Part shown: in pieces, positions 6,068 through 13,368 of the stretch
Numbering within the stretch: the stretch's first letter is position 1
Layout of the letters: the number at the start of each line of letters is the position of its first letter
Source of the DNA: an uncultured Lachnospiraceae bacterium
Lineage (GTDB): Bacteria > Bacillota > Clostridia > Lachnospirales > Lachnospiraceae
Assembly: GCA_910585075.1 (NCBI GenBank)
Contig: CAJUED010000050.1
Span: forward strand, 1-28,630
DNA length: 28,630 nt
Direction of reading: 5' to 3'
Made by a program: the position numbers and the translations under genes
Notes under the pieces: model-generated
Told to the model about the DNA's origin: nothing
What the model saw: only the letters and a program-made list of their open reading frames with translations
Database searches by the model: none

Positions 6068-8791
6068 ATGAACTACAGTAAAAAAGGGATTCACAGTAAA
6101 CAAAAATCCCTGCATGCTACATCAACCAAGCTGGGAAGGAAATTACTTTTATCCATTTTAAATCTTTCCCTGCTCTGTATTTTGGCCATAGGCATTATCA
6201 GCCTTTGCATGGGACTTGGCATTTTTAAAGGCGTAATTGATTCCGCGCCCAGTATTGAAAATGTACAGGTTACCCCTACGGGCTTTTCCACCTTCGTTTA
6301 TGATTTGGAGGGAAACCAGACTGCCAAACTTATCTCCCAGAACTCCAACCGTATCCCTGTTACCCAGGATATGATTCCCGAGGATCTGGCCCACGCCTTT
6401 GTAGCCATAGAGGACGAGCGTTTCTACGAGCACAACGGCATTGATATCAAAGGTATTTTAAGAGCTTTCTATGTGGGCGCCACCAATGGTTTCCATTTCA
6501 CCGAAGGCGCCAGTACCATAACCCAGCAGCTGCTGAAGAACAACGTCTTCACCGACTGGACAAGTGAAAAGGGATTTGCAGACAGTATGAAGCGGAAGAT
6601 CCAGGAGCAATACCTGGCTATCGAGCTCACCAAGACCATGTCCAAGGATGATGTGCTTCTAAATTATATGAACACCATTAACCTGGGCCAGAACACTCTG
6701 GGCGTGCAGGCCGCTTCCCTGCGCTATTTTAACAAATCCGTAAACAGTCTTACCCTCTCCGAGTGCGCGGTTATCGCCGGGATTACCCAGAATCCTTCCC
6801 GCTTTAACCCCATTTCCCACCCGGATGACAATGCGGCCAGAAGGAAAAAAGTTTTGGGAAACATGTTAGAGCAGGAATACATCACCCAGGCCGAATATGA
6901 CGAGGCCATGGCGGATGATGTTTATTCCCGGATACAGGTGGTCAATGAGGATGCTGAGGAATCCATGGTTAATACATACTTTGTGGACGCATTAACCGAT
7001 GATGTAATGAATGACCTTTTGGCGGCAGGCTACAATGAAACCCAGGCCTTTACCCTGCTTTACAGCGGCGGCCTTAAGATTTATTCCACTCAGGATCCCC
7101 ATATTCAGAGTATCTGTGATGAGGTATTTTCCAATGAGGAAAACTATCCTGCCAACACCAGATGGTATCTAAATTATGCCCTGACCGTAAAGAAGGCAAA
7201 CGGCGATTTTGAAAATCACAGCACGGAAATGTACCGTGCCCATTACAGAGAACTGGATCCTTCTTTTAACCTGATTTACGACTCTCAGGAGGACGCTTAC
7301 GCCCAGATTGAGGATTACAAAAATTTTGTTTTGAGCGAAGGGGACGAAGTATTTGACGAAAGCGTAGCCCTGACCCCCCAGCCCCAGGTGTCCATCACCG
7401 TGGAAGACCAGCACACAGGCTATGTGGTGGCCATGGTAGGCGGACGCGGCGTCAAGGAGGGAAGCAAAACCTTAAACCGGGCCACCGACACTGCCCGTCA
7501 GCCGGGTTCTACCTTTAAAATCGTTGCCGCTTATGCTCCGGCCTTAGACAGCGCCGGGCTCACCCTTGCCACTGTGGTAAACGATGCGCCTTTTAATTAC
7601 GCCAACGGCAGGCCGGTGAGAAACTGGTGGGGTGACAGCTACAGAGGTTTAAATTCACTCCGTCAGGGAATCATTCAGTCCATGAATATCGTTGCGGTAA
7701 AGACCCTCACCATGATTACCCCCCAGCTGGGATTTGACTATGTGAAGAACTTCGGTTTCACCACCGTGGTTGACCGGAAAGAAATCACTGTAAATGGTGA
7801 GACTAAGATTTTTTCCGATATACAACAGCCCCTTGCCCTTGGAGGACTCACGGAAGGGGTTACCAATGAGGAACTGAACGCCGCTTATGCAGCCATTGCC
7901 AACGGCGGCACTTATATCAAGCCAAAGCTTTATACCAGAGTGGTTGACCATGACGGTAATGTAATTTTGGACAACACGGAGCCTGATTCCAGACAGGTTA
8001 TCAAGGAAACCACCGCATGGCTTCTGACCAGCGCCATGGTGGATGTGGTGACACAGGGTACAGGCAGTTCCGTTAACTTTGGCAATATGGCAATTGCAGG
8101 CAAGACAGGTACCACTTCTTCTTACAATGACGTGTGGTTCTCAGGTTATACACCTTACTACACTGCCACCACCTGGACCGGTTACGATAACAATACAAAG
8201 CTCCGCAAAGGTGACGAACGGAACCTTGCCAAAAAGCTCTGGCGTGCGGTTATGGCCAGAATACATGAGGATTTACCCAGCGAGGCTTTCCAGATGCCCG
8301 CAAGCGGCCTCGTACAAGCAACGGTATGCTCCCGTTCAGGGAAACTCCCCATTGCCGGGCTCTGTGACGGAACCCTGCGGACAGAATATTTTGCCGAAGG
8401 AACAGTTCCCACAGAGAGCTGTGATGTGCACTATCAGGGCATGATCTGCCAGTATTGTAACCTTCCCGCAAGCGAACAGTGTCCGTTCAAGGTAGGCGGC
8501 GTACTGGAGCTTACCCCTGTAGAACATCCTAACTTGCAGCAAGGCTCCGCTACCATGCAGACGATCACCAATGCGGACGGCTCCGTATCCACCGTAGCCG
8601 TTCCCCAGAACCAGTCAGGCACCTGCCCGCACAACGCAGAGTTTTATGCACAGCCTGATGCCCTGGCCATTGAAGAACAACAGCGTAACGAAATTGCCGC
8701 CGCCCAGGCAGCCTTACAACAGCCGCCTGCGGAAGCTCCTCCCGAGGGAACCGCTCCTCTGGACGACAGCAACGGCGTAGAAACCGAATAA
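6068..8791 (+). CDS. Class A penicillin-binding protein (PBP1A-type, bifunctional)
   Basis: This 907-residue bifunctional peptidoglycan synthase has a basic cytoplasmic tail and one membrane helix (about 26-55). The GT51 glycosyltransferase domain shows EDERFYEHNGID (catalytic Glu115), GASTITQQLLKN (147-158), KRKIQEQYLAIELTKTMSKD (175-194) and LGVQAASLRYF. The transpeptidase domain has the SxxK nucleophile STFK (Ser481), SMN (538-540) and KTGTT (679-683). A Cys-rich C-terminal module (Cys 754, 766, 785, 794, 797, 805) and a Pro/Ala/Gln-rich acidic tail end the protein. It polymerises and cross-links glycan strands outside the membrane. It is monocistronic, with its own promoter and a 16-bp-stem terminator. 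Confidence 0.96.
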   Translation: MNYSKKGIHSKQKSLHATSTKLGRKLLLSILNLSLLCILAIGIISLCMGLGIFKGVIDSAPSIENVQVTPTGFSTFVYDLEGNQTAKLISQNSNRIPVTQDMIPEDLAHAFVAIEDERFYEHNGIDIKGILRAFYVGATNGFHFTEGASTITQQLLKNNVFTDWTSEKGFADSMKRKIQEQYLAIELTKTMSKDDVLLNYMNTINLGQNTLGVQAASLRYFNKSVNSLTLSECAVIAGITQNPSRFNPISHPDDNAARRKKVLGNMLEQEYITQAEYDEAMADDVYSRIQVVNEDAEESMVNTYFVDALTDDVMNDLLAAGYNETQAFTLLYSGGLKIYSTQDPHIQSICDEVFSNEENYPANTRWYLNYALTVKKANGDFENHSTEMYRAHYRELDPSFNLIYDSQEDAYAQIEDYKNFVLSEGDEVFDESVALTPQPQVSITVEDQHTGYVVAMVGGRGVKEGSKTLNRATDTARQPGSTFKIVAAYAPALDSAGLTLATVVNDAPFNYANGRPVRNWWGDSYRGLNSLRQGIIQSMNIVAVKTLTMITPQLGFDYVKNFGFTTVVDRKEITVNGETKIFSDIQQPLALGGLTEGVTNEELNAAYAAIANGGTYIKPKLYTRVVDHDGNVILDNTEPDSRQVIKETTAWLLTSAMVDVVTQGTGSSVNFGNMAIAGKTGTTSSYNDVWFSGYTPYYTATTWTGYDNNTKLRKGDERNLAKKLWRAVMARIHEDLPSEAFQMPASGLVQATVCSRSGKLPIAGLCDGTLRTEYFAEGTVPTESCDVHYQGMICQYCNLPASEQCPFKVGGVLELTPVEHPNLQQGSATMQTITNADGSVSTVAVPQNQSGTCPHNAEFYAQPDALAIEEQQRNEIAAAQAALQQPPAEAPPEGTAPLDDSNGVETE

Positions 8792-8796
8792 AATAC

Positions 8797-8860
8797 AAAA
8801 CATTAAACGCCCCTAAGTCAGCAACAAGCGCTGCCAAAGGGGCGTTTAATGTTTCTTCTT
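8797..8860 (+). terminator. Strong bidirectional terminator between PBP and MATE genes
   Basis: AAACATTAAACGCCCC (8798-8813) pairs perfectly with GGGGCGTTTAATGTTT (8839-8854). T-rich sequence follows on both strands, so it can serve both convergent genes. Confidence 0.85.
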
Positions 8861-8946
8861 AAATGTTTCCGTCCACACTGTCAGAAAATATATTCGGATG
8901 GCCTCTCAGGCAGCATAGAACGCCGCCTAAAAGACGCTAAATGTTT

Positions 8947-10377
8947 TTACTCTGTCTTTATCAACTTTTTCTCGCTCCACTTGCCGCTTAGATAGCGGAT
9001 AAAGGAAATCACAAAGTTTGCGCACCATCCCATTGGCACTGCAATCCATACGGCCTGTACGCCCCAGTGAGGCGCCATTGTAAAGGCTATGGTCACCCGG
9101 ATTCCCAGATTCACCAGATTGGCCAGCGTAAATACAACCACATCTCCTGACCCTCGCAGGACCCCGTCCGTAATGGCCTTAAGGCCGATAAACACAAAGA
9201 AAAATGCGATAAAGGATAAGTACGCATTTCCTGTCTCAAAAGCCGCCGGTTCACTGCCCGCCTCCAAAAAGGAGCGGATAATTCCACCGTGGAACAAGGT
9301 AAGTATCAGACAGATTCCAATTGCAAACCCGGCAACCATCCTGACTGCGGCCAGGTATCCCCTTTTTACCCGCTCAGGACTGCCCGCGCCTAAGTTCTGG
9401 GCCGTAAAGGTTGAAACAGCATTCCCTGAGGCAATCATAGGCACGATACACACGGATTCAATTCTTGTACCGGCCGTATAACCGGCCAGAACCGAGGAGC
9501 CAAATCCATTCACCACAGACTGCACCAGAAGCATCCCAATGGAAACAATGGACTGCTGCAACATAGATGGAATCGCTACTTTTATCATGTTTCCAAGCAT
9601 TTTCACATCAAACAGGTGCCTTTTCTTTTCTTCCTCCATCTCAGCTGCTTTTACGCCTGCATCCTTTGCCGGATTTGTCAAAGCTGCTGCTCCCGACGCG
9701 GAATTTTCTTCACTTCCGTAGCCCTTCAGGGTGCCCATCAGGATGCAGAAGGAAATCACCGCCGAAAGTCCCTGGGCAAAAACAGTTGCCACCGCGGCCC
9801 CTGCAATGCCAAATCCCAGGCCGCCAACCAGAAGCAGATCCAGCACAATATTCAGCATGGAAGAAAAAATCAGCAAATATAAAGGCGTCTTGGAATTTCC
9901 AAGGGCATTGAATATGGACGATAAAATATTATACATAAAAAGAAAGGGCAGCCCTACAAAATAAATATCCAGATAAAGTATGGCGTCATCTAAAATGTTC
10001 ACCGGGGTATGCAAAGCCGACAAGATATTGGAACTGAAAAACAGCCCGAAAAGCCCCAGCGCAACGCTGACCGTCAGAAAACTTAAGAGCGCCGTATACA
10101 CGGAAGTTTTCATTTTCCGGTAAATCCCAGCCCCTAAATATTGTGAAGTTATGACGCTGGCACCAATGCCGCCCCCGATTGCAATCATGATAAAAACCGT
10201 AGTCAGCGAGTAGGACGCTCCCACCGCCGCTAAGGCGTCCTCCCCCACAAACTGCCCTACAATGATAGAATCCACCGTAGAGTAAAACTGCTGAAAAAGA
10301 TTTCCCAAAATCATGGGAAGCGCAAAGAAAAACAATGACTTCCCCGGGCTGTCCGTGAGCATATTATATTTTTTCAT
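8947..10377 (-). CDS. MATE family efflux transporter
   Basis: This roughly 476-residue multidrug and toxin extrusion transporter has twelve predicted membrane helices in two bundles. The N-lobe begins ALPMILGNLFQQFYSTVDSI with IVGQFVGEDALAAVGAS, a signature of the family; the C-lobe begins AIPSMLQQSIVSIGMLLVQS. A roughly 35-residue charged loop (EENSASGAAALTN to KKRHLF) links the lobes. It would export cationic compounds using Na+ or H+; the substrate is unknown. The ATG at 10377 is preferred over 10389 because GAGGA lies 6 nt before it, and that sequence overlaps the upstream ATG. The 15-bp direct repeats at 10413-10454 lie just upstream. It is unrelated in architecture to the MATE-sortase fusion at 20404. 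Confidence 0.94.
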   Translation of the reverse strand: MKKYNMLTDSPGKSLFFFALPMILGNLFQQFYSTVDSIIVGQFVGEDALAAVGASYSLTTVFIMIAIGGGIGASVITSQYLGAGIYRKMKTSVYTALLSFLTVSVALGLFGLFFSSNILSALHTPVNILDDAILYLDIYFVGLPFLFMYNILSSIFNALGNSKTPLYLLIFSSMLNIVLDLLLVGGLGFGIAGAAVATVFAQGLSAVISFCILMGTLKGYGSEENSASGAAALTNPAKDAGVKAAEMEEEKKRHLFDVKMLGNMIKVAIPSMLQQSIVSIGMLLVQSVVNGFGSSVLAGYTAGTRIESVCIVPMIASGNAVSTFTAQNLGAGSPERVKRGYLAAVRMVAGFAIGICLILTLFHGGIIRSFLEAGSEPAAFETGNAYLSFIAFFFVFIGLKAITDGVLRGSGDVVVFTLANLVNLGIRVTIAFTMAPHWGVQAVWIAVPMGWCANFVISFIRYLSGKWSEKKLIKTE

Positions 10378-10412
10378 AATTTTCCTCATTTCTGCGCTGC
10401 TTTCTTGCGCGC

Positions 10413-10454
10413 AAGCATAAATGCCACAAGCATAAATGCCACAAGCATAAATGC
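10413..10454. repeat. 15-bp tandem repeat (2.8 copies) upstream of the MATE gene
   Basis: AAGCATAAATGCCAC at 10413-10427 and 10428-10442, then 12 nt of a third copy at 10443-10454. Each unit contains the palindromic GCATAAATGC. It lies 36-77 nt before the MATE start codon, where promoter or leader sequence is expected. Confidence 0.8.
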
Positions 10455-10459
10455 TTGGG

Positions 10460-10543
10460 GAGTTTGTGGATGCAGCGCGGACACAAACTCTTTAAGGTGA
10501 AAAAATTATCTTTCACCCTTCCCGTCATGCCGCTTTGGCGGCA
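10460..10543. repeat. Cluster of three inverted repeats
   Basis: GAGTTTGTG/CACAAACTC (10460-10468, 10482-10490), GGTGAAA/TTTCACC (10496-10502, 10511-10517) and TGCCGC-TTTG-GCGGCA (10528-10543). The last two lie within or at the end of the small ORF at 10506-10610. They could terminate the transcript from the C39-like gene, although no clear T-run follows. Confidence 0.5.
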
Positions 10544-10610
10544 CAAACAGTCCAATGTGAAGCTTAAAATCGCTTGGCGAAGTATTTTCGAGCTTAGTGA
10601 TTTCCTTCAC
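10506..10610 (-). CDS. 34-residue ORF coupled to the C39-like gene
   Basis: A GTG start at 10610 is preceded by GGAGGTGG, which overlaps the TAG stop of the upstream C39-like gene, as expected for translational coupling. The product is VKEITKLENTSPSDFKLHIG followed by LFVPPKRHDGKGER. It has no membrane segment or signal peptide and no family I recognise. A hairpin lies inside its coding sequence. It could be a peptide substrate or partner of the papain-like upstream protein, or a chance frame; the ribosome binding site is the main support. Confidence 0.45.
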   Translation of the reverse strand: MKEITKLENTSPSDFKLHIGLFVPPKRHDGKGER

Positions 10611-10622
10611 ACTTTCCACCTC

Positions 10623-11351
10623 CTACCGAACATACCTTATATAAAGAATATTCCCCAATATTGTTCCAAAAAAATGCCTGTGTACCAGCATCTCATATTC
10701 ATGCCGGTCCACATAATATTTTTTACCCCAGGAGGAGATTCCAAAATAAGTATTCCCCTGCTCCTCCACAACTTCCGTTATGACAACATAATGGGCCGAC
10801 ACAGTGCACACGCTGCGATACGTCCCGTTTTCTTTTTGGTAAAATCGGATTCCCCGCCCTTTATTTTTCTTTCCAAACAAAAGAGGGATACACAAAATCA
10901 CTGGTATATCCCCATCCAGCATTTCCACAATCCGCTCATAAATCTTCCCGCCTCGCATCCCCCATCTGGCACGCAGACGCCAATTTTTTTCCCGGGACAG
11001 ACGGTTAAACCTGCTCTTTAGCCTGAACCCGCTTAAACCTCTCGTTCCCTTCCATATGCCCCCGAGCAGATCGTAAATCAAATTATAGTAAGCCCTGTAC
11101 TCCTCCTCGGAAAGTATCCTATGTAAAAAATTCTCACTCTCTTTTATCTTGTAATCCTGGCTGCCCCCGCCAAGATAAAGGAGCAAATCTCCAAAGGCTG
11201 TGACTCCACATCCCCTCTGACGCTTTCTTTCATCCTCACTACCGACGGGCGAACCCCTGAAAAAATTCTGGTCGCCTCCATAGGTAACCTCACCGCTTTC
11301 CTTTCGCTTTACCTGTATGTATTGTCTGCTCAATCCAGCTATCCGGGACAT
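10623..11351 (-). CDS. Putative papain-like/C39-like cysteine peptidase fold protein
   Basis: This 242-residue protein has the layout of a C39/papain-like peptidase. An N-terminal YGGDQNFF precedes a possible nucleophile in RGCGVTAFGDLLLYLG (Cys48), a helical middle section follows, then a His in SAHYVVITEV (His187) and SSWGKKYYVD (206-215), the place where papain-like enzymes have NSWG. The usual Asn is Ser here. There is no signal peptide or membrane segment, so it would be cytoplasmic or act on imported or nascent peptides. The assignment rests on motif spacing only. ATG 11351 has GAGGTG 5 nt upstream and is preferred over the in-frame TTG at 11363. A 34-codon ORF follows at once and may belong to the same unit. 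Confidence 0.5.
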   Translation of the reverse strand: MSRIAGLSRQYIQVKRKESGEVTYGGDQNFFRGSPVGSEDERKRQRGCGVTAFGDLLLYLGGGSQDYKIKESENFLHRILSEEEYRAYYNLIYDLLGGIWKGTRGLSGFRLKSRFNRLSREKNWRLRARWGMRGGKIYERIVEMLDGDIPVILCIPLLFGKKNKGRGIRFYQKENGTYRSVCTVSAHYVVITEVVEEQGNTYFGISSWGKKYYVDRHEYEMLVHRHFFGTILGNILYIRYVR

Positions 11352-11402
11352 ACCGCACCTCAATGGTTTCTGTAATTTTCCGCACTTTCACGTCTGTTAC
11401 TC

Positions 11403-11431
11403 ATTATAGCAATTACGAGAAAAAAATTCCA
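11403..11431 (-). promoter_or_regulatory. Putative promoter of the C39-like gene
   Basis: Extended -10 TGC-TATAAT (TATAAT at 11403-11408) with a weak TGGAAT 17 nt upstream (11426-11431). The sequence TATAATGAGTAA also occurs before the SSB-like gene. Confidence 0.5.
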
Positions 11432-11505
11432 CTTCATTCTTCTTTCTTTTTTCATTCCATCTTCGAAAAACAGTACGAAACTTATCAGACCTGTGAAAGA
11501 TTGAG

Positions 11506-11839
11506 TCAAATACCCCGCAGCAATCTGACAGGCCTCAAACTTGCTATGCAGCAGAGCGCAACATGTCCGACGCTATGGTATCCCGCGGCTATACCGCACA
11601 TACCTAAAAACCATATATCAATCAATGCTTTGCCCGTATCGTTCAATCTCTGCCACTTAATACGGATATTTCCTTCCACCCTTTCATTCAGCTCCACATG
11701 AGCGATATCTTTCAATCCCTGAATAAGTGTTGAGGGTAAAGGCAGACACAGCGCTACAGACAATATCTGACCCTCGCGGAGCTGTGTTTGAATGGCCTGA
11801 TATGGGTATCCTGTCAGGCGCTGCTAAAACAGTAATCAT
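11506..11839 (-). pseudogene. Prp-type (YsxB/DUF464) cysteine protease homologue, frameshifted
   Basis: From the ATG at 11839, with GGGAGGAAAAG upstream, the frame reads MITVLAAPDRIPISGHSNTA then PRGSDIVCSAVSAFT. This is the active-site half of the Prp family, with conserved His and Cys in GHxx...DIVCSAVSA. After about residue 35 this frame becomes nonsense and stops, while the +1 frame continues STLIQGLKDIAHVELNERVE, then KWQRLNDTGKALIDIWFLGM, which matches the second half. One extra base in the ACCCTC tract explains both. Chromosomal Prp trims ribosomal protein L27 and sits next to rpmA; this copy lies in a mobile-element remnant, and phage and ICE homologues of Prp are known. It is probably inactive unless the frame is recoded. 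Confidence 0.7.
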
Positions 11840-11856
11840 ATCTTTTCCTCCCGCAG

Positions 11857-11882
11857 AAAAACCGCCAGCATTATGCTGACGG
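11857..11882 (-). terminator. Hairpin with T-run just upstream of the Prp-like pseudogene
   Basis: CCGTCAGCA-TAA-TGCTGGCGG followed by TTTTT on the minus strand. It ends the upstream remnant transcript, or attenuates the Prp-like gene, whose start is 18 nt beyond the T-run. Confidence 0.7.
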
Positions 11883-11888
11883 TTACCC

Positions 11889-12011
11889 TCATAGCAAATT
11901 TTTAATACTTACCAAAGAATCATTGGTGGGTGTGCCCCTTCCCACATTTCTTTTGACCCAAGGGGTGCGGAGCAGCACAATCTCTACTTCAACAATTCTT
12001 TGGGTAAAGCC
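11889..12011 (-). other. Remnant open frame with a long inverted repeat
   Basis: An open minus-strand frame reads GFTQRIVEVEIVLLRTPWVK then RNVGRGTPTNDSLVSIKNLL and stops at 11889. It has no ATG start and directly follows a stop. I do not recognise it. The same stretch is bracketed by CCAAAGAAT/ATTCTTTGG (11912-11920, 11995-12003), and contains GTGGG/CCCAC, so it may instead be a structured RNA or mobile-element end. Confidence 0.35.
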
Positions 12012-12038
12012 TTATATTATATGCAAATTATACAACTT

Positions 12039-12472
12039 TCATTCTTTTATGTAAAGTAACTGATTTTTTCCAATTAGTTTTCTTAAATTCTTTTCTCTTA
12101 TACGATAAAATGTCATAACTGAATTTTTTTATCCCTTTTCATCTGTACTAAGATCCAATCTACACACAACATTCAAATTTGTATTTGGCAGTTGCTTTAC
12201 CATAAACACTGTCCCTGTATGTTTACAATCTTCTATGATATAATCCGGATTTTGTACACTATCCGCACCATATATCTCCCTAAAGACTGCATTTCCATCA
12301 TAGTCTTTTCCTCTTTTGTGTTTGATGCTTTTATTATAACAGACTTTGAAGCTTTGTCCATATCATCACGGCGGTCCCTTTCGGCCTGCTCCCGTATAGC
12401 CCTTTTCTGCCTTGCGTTCCTTTGCCGCCGCACGTTTAGACGCCTTTTCAGCCTTTCCGCCTGCCATTTATA
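12039..12472 (-). pseudogene. PBECR-like (RelE/barnase-type) nuclease domain remnant
   Basis: Fragments in adjacent frames reconstruct one protein: MDKASKSVIIKASNTK in one frame, then RGKDYDGNAVFREIYGADSV, QNPDYIIEDCKHTGTVFMVK and QLPNTNLNVVCRLDLSTDEK in the next. After DEKG comes an in-frame TAA, then KNSVMTFYRIREKNLRKLIG and KNQLLYIKE. The pattern NPDYIIED...TVFMVK...LNVVCRL...KNSVMTFYRIREK resembles the PBECR nuclease domains attached to phage and conjugative-element proteins. At least one frameshift (near 12315) and one nonsense codon are needed. Upstream of MDKAS (12362-12472) is Ala/Lys/Arg-rich sequence open in two frames, one of which starts at an ATG and reads MAGGKAEKASKRAAAKERKA. 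The family call is by eye. Confidence 0.5.
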
Positions 12473-12518
12473 TTACTCTGTGAAGGCGCGACACGACCAC
12501 GCAGGTCGCAATAAATGC

Positions 12519-12689
12519 GGTAGGTAATTCAAGAACCATAACACGAATATTATGCTCTTTGTAGAATCTCAATTCTTAAAGGGTAGCTTCTTTGTTCCGT
12601 CCTAATCAGTCTAACTCTGCGATTATCACACATTTAAACCGAATTATCTTTCAATTCTTCAATCTATCTGATTATATCAAGTATTTTTC
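12519..12689 (-). pseudogene. Serine recombinase (resolvase catalytic domain) fragment
   Basis: The minus strand reads FKCVIIAELD*LGRNKEATL*ELRFYKEHN and on to IRVMVLELPT. This is the resolvase/invertase core CVIIAELDRLGRNKEATLQELRFY with Arg and Gln codons turned into TGA (12606-12608) and TAA (12576-12578). Upstream, after a frameshift, DIIR*IEELKDNS fits the preceding helix and carries another stop (12664-12666). The N-terminal catalytic Ser region and the DNA-binding domain are missing. It marks a former integrase or resolvase of a mobile element. Confidence 0.65.
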
Positions 12690-12777
12690 TATGGTAAATA
12701 ATTTCCGATGTCCTTTTTGAAAGTTTTTCATTATCATATAAAAAGAATAATAAAGCATTGGTGTCCAAAAGATACAT
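12664..12777 (-). pseudogene. Truncated VapC-like PIN-domain toxin
   Basis: The ATG at 12777 shares its A with the TAA stop of the antitoxin ORF (TAATG), the usual coupling in toxin-antitoxin pairs. The product begins MYLLDTNALLFFLYDNEKLS then KRTSEIIYHRK, the N-terminus of PIN ribonucleases with the first catalytic Asp in LLDTNALL. It stops after 37 residues, where sequence like the serine recombinase takes over. The three remaining acidic residues of the PIN site are absent, so it cannot be active. Confidence 0.65.
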
Positions 12778-13007
12778 TATAGATACTCCTTAAAGCATGC
12801 TGGTGTTTCATCAAAATCATCCTCAATAGCAATAAAATCATTTGCTAACGGATTTACTGACCTGTGAAATGTAAGTCCATGGTCTGTAAAATGCTCTTTC
12901 TGCTTCTTTTCCGATGAATATTTTAAAAACCTTATAAATTCAATCGCCTACTCTATCATATCTTCAGGAAGGTCTTTTACTTCTTTAAGCAATATATCAT
13001 ATGCCAT
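12777..13007 (-). pseudogene. VapB/DUF2281-like antitoxin with a premature stop
   Basis: The ATG at 13007 has AAAGGA about 10 nt upstream. The frame reads MAYDILLKEVKDLPEDMIE, a TAG stop at codon 20 (12948-12950), then AIEFIRFLKYSSEKKQKEHF and onward to DETPACFKEYL. The LPEDMIE-x-AIEFIRFLK motif resembles DUF2281-type antitoxins paired with PIN toxins. A single change (for example CAG to TAG) would restore a 76-codon ORF, so decay is recent or suppressed. Its partner toxin is already truncated, so loss of the antitoxin would carry no cost. Confidence 0.6.
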
Positions 13008-13310
13008 AAAAACACGTCCTTTCAAAATTTACATATCAAAGTATTTCGTTCTACATAAATTAATACTATTTCATCATTTCATTTTATATGCCATTACAGT
13101 TAAAGCATAACAAATTAATATGCAAAACAACGATTTCCTGATTTTTAACAATAATTTCATTGTTCTTCAAAATACAGTAGAATCAATGATTTTCACTCAT
13201 TTATTAAAATAGTATGCTAATAGTATAATTTTTCCAAAAAGACATAAATTTACACTACCAAAACGCAAATGAAAAAGAAAAAAAATCATTTCTTCCAGTA
13301 GTATAACAAG
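13008..13310. other. AT-rich intergenic stretch, no gene seen
   Basis: About 300 bp of very AT-rich sequence between the antitoxin remnant and the tRNA terminator. It must contain the former TA promoter, but I could not pick a convincing pair of boxes. A small AACAAT/ATTGTT inverted repeat lies at 13147-13164. No ORF with a ribosome binding site was found on either strand. Confidence 0.5.
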
Positions 13311-13356
13311 AAAAAAAGACTTTTCAAAGTGATATTTCCTTGAAAAGTCTTTTTTT
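13311..13356 (-). terminator. Bidirectional terminator downstream of tRNA-Thr
   Basis: AAAAAAAGACTTTTCAA (13311-13327) pairs with TTGAAAAGTCTTTTTT (13340-13355), with T-runs on both strands. It lies 13 nt beyond the tRNA 3' end. Confidence 0.85.
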
Positions 13357-13368
13357 CAACCTTTTTAA

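Noticed and set aside
8947..10377. Possible second MATE-sortase fusion
   Set aside because: The protein ends right after the last transporter helix (SEKKLIKTE) and no sortase motifs follow.
10455..11021. 188-codon plus-strand ORF opposite the C39-like gene
   Set aside because: The minus-strand gene has a promoter, ribosome binding site and coherent motifs; this frame has none.
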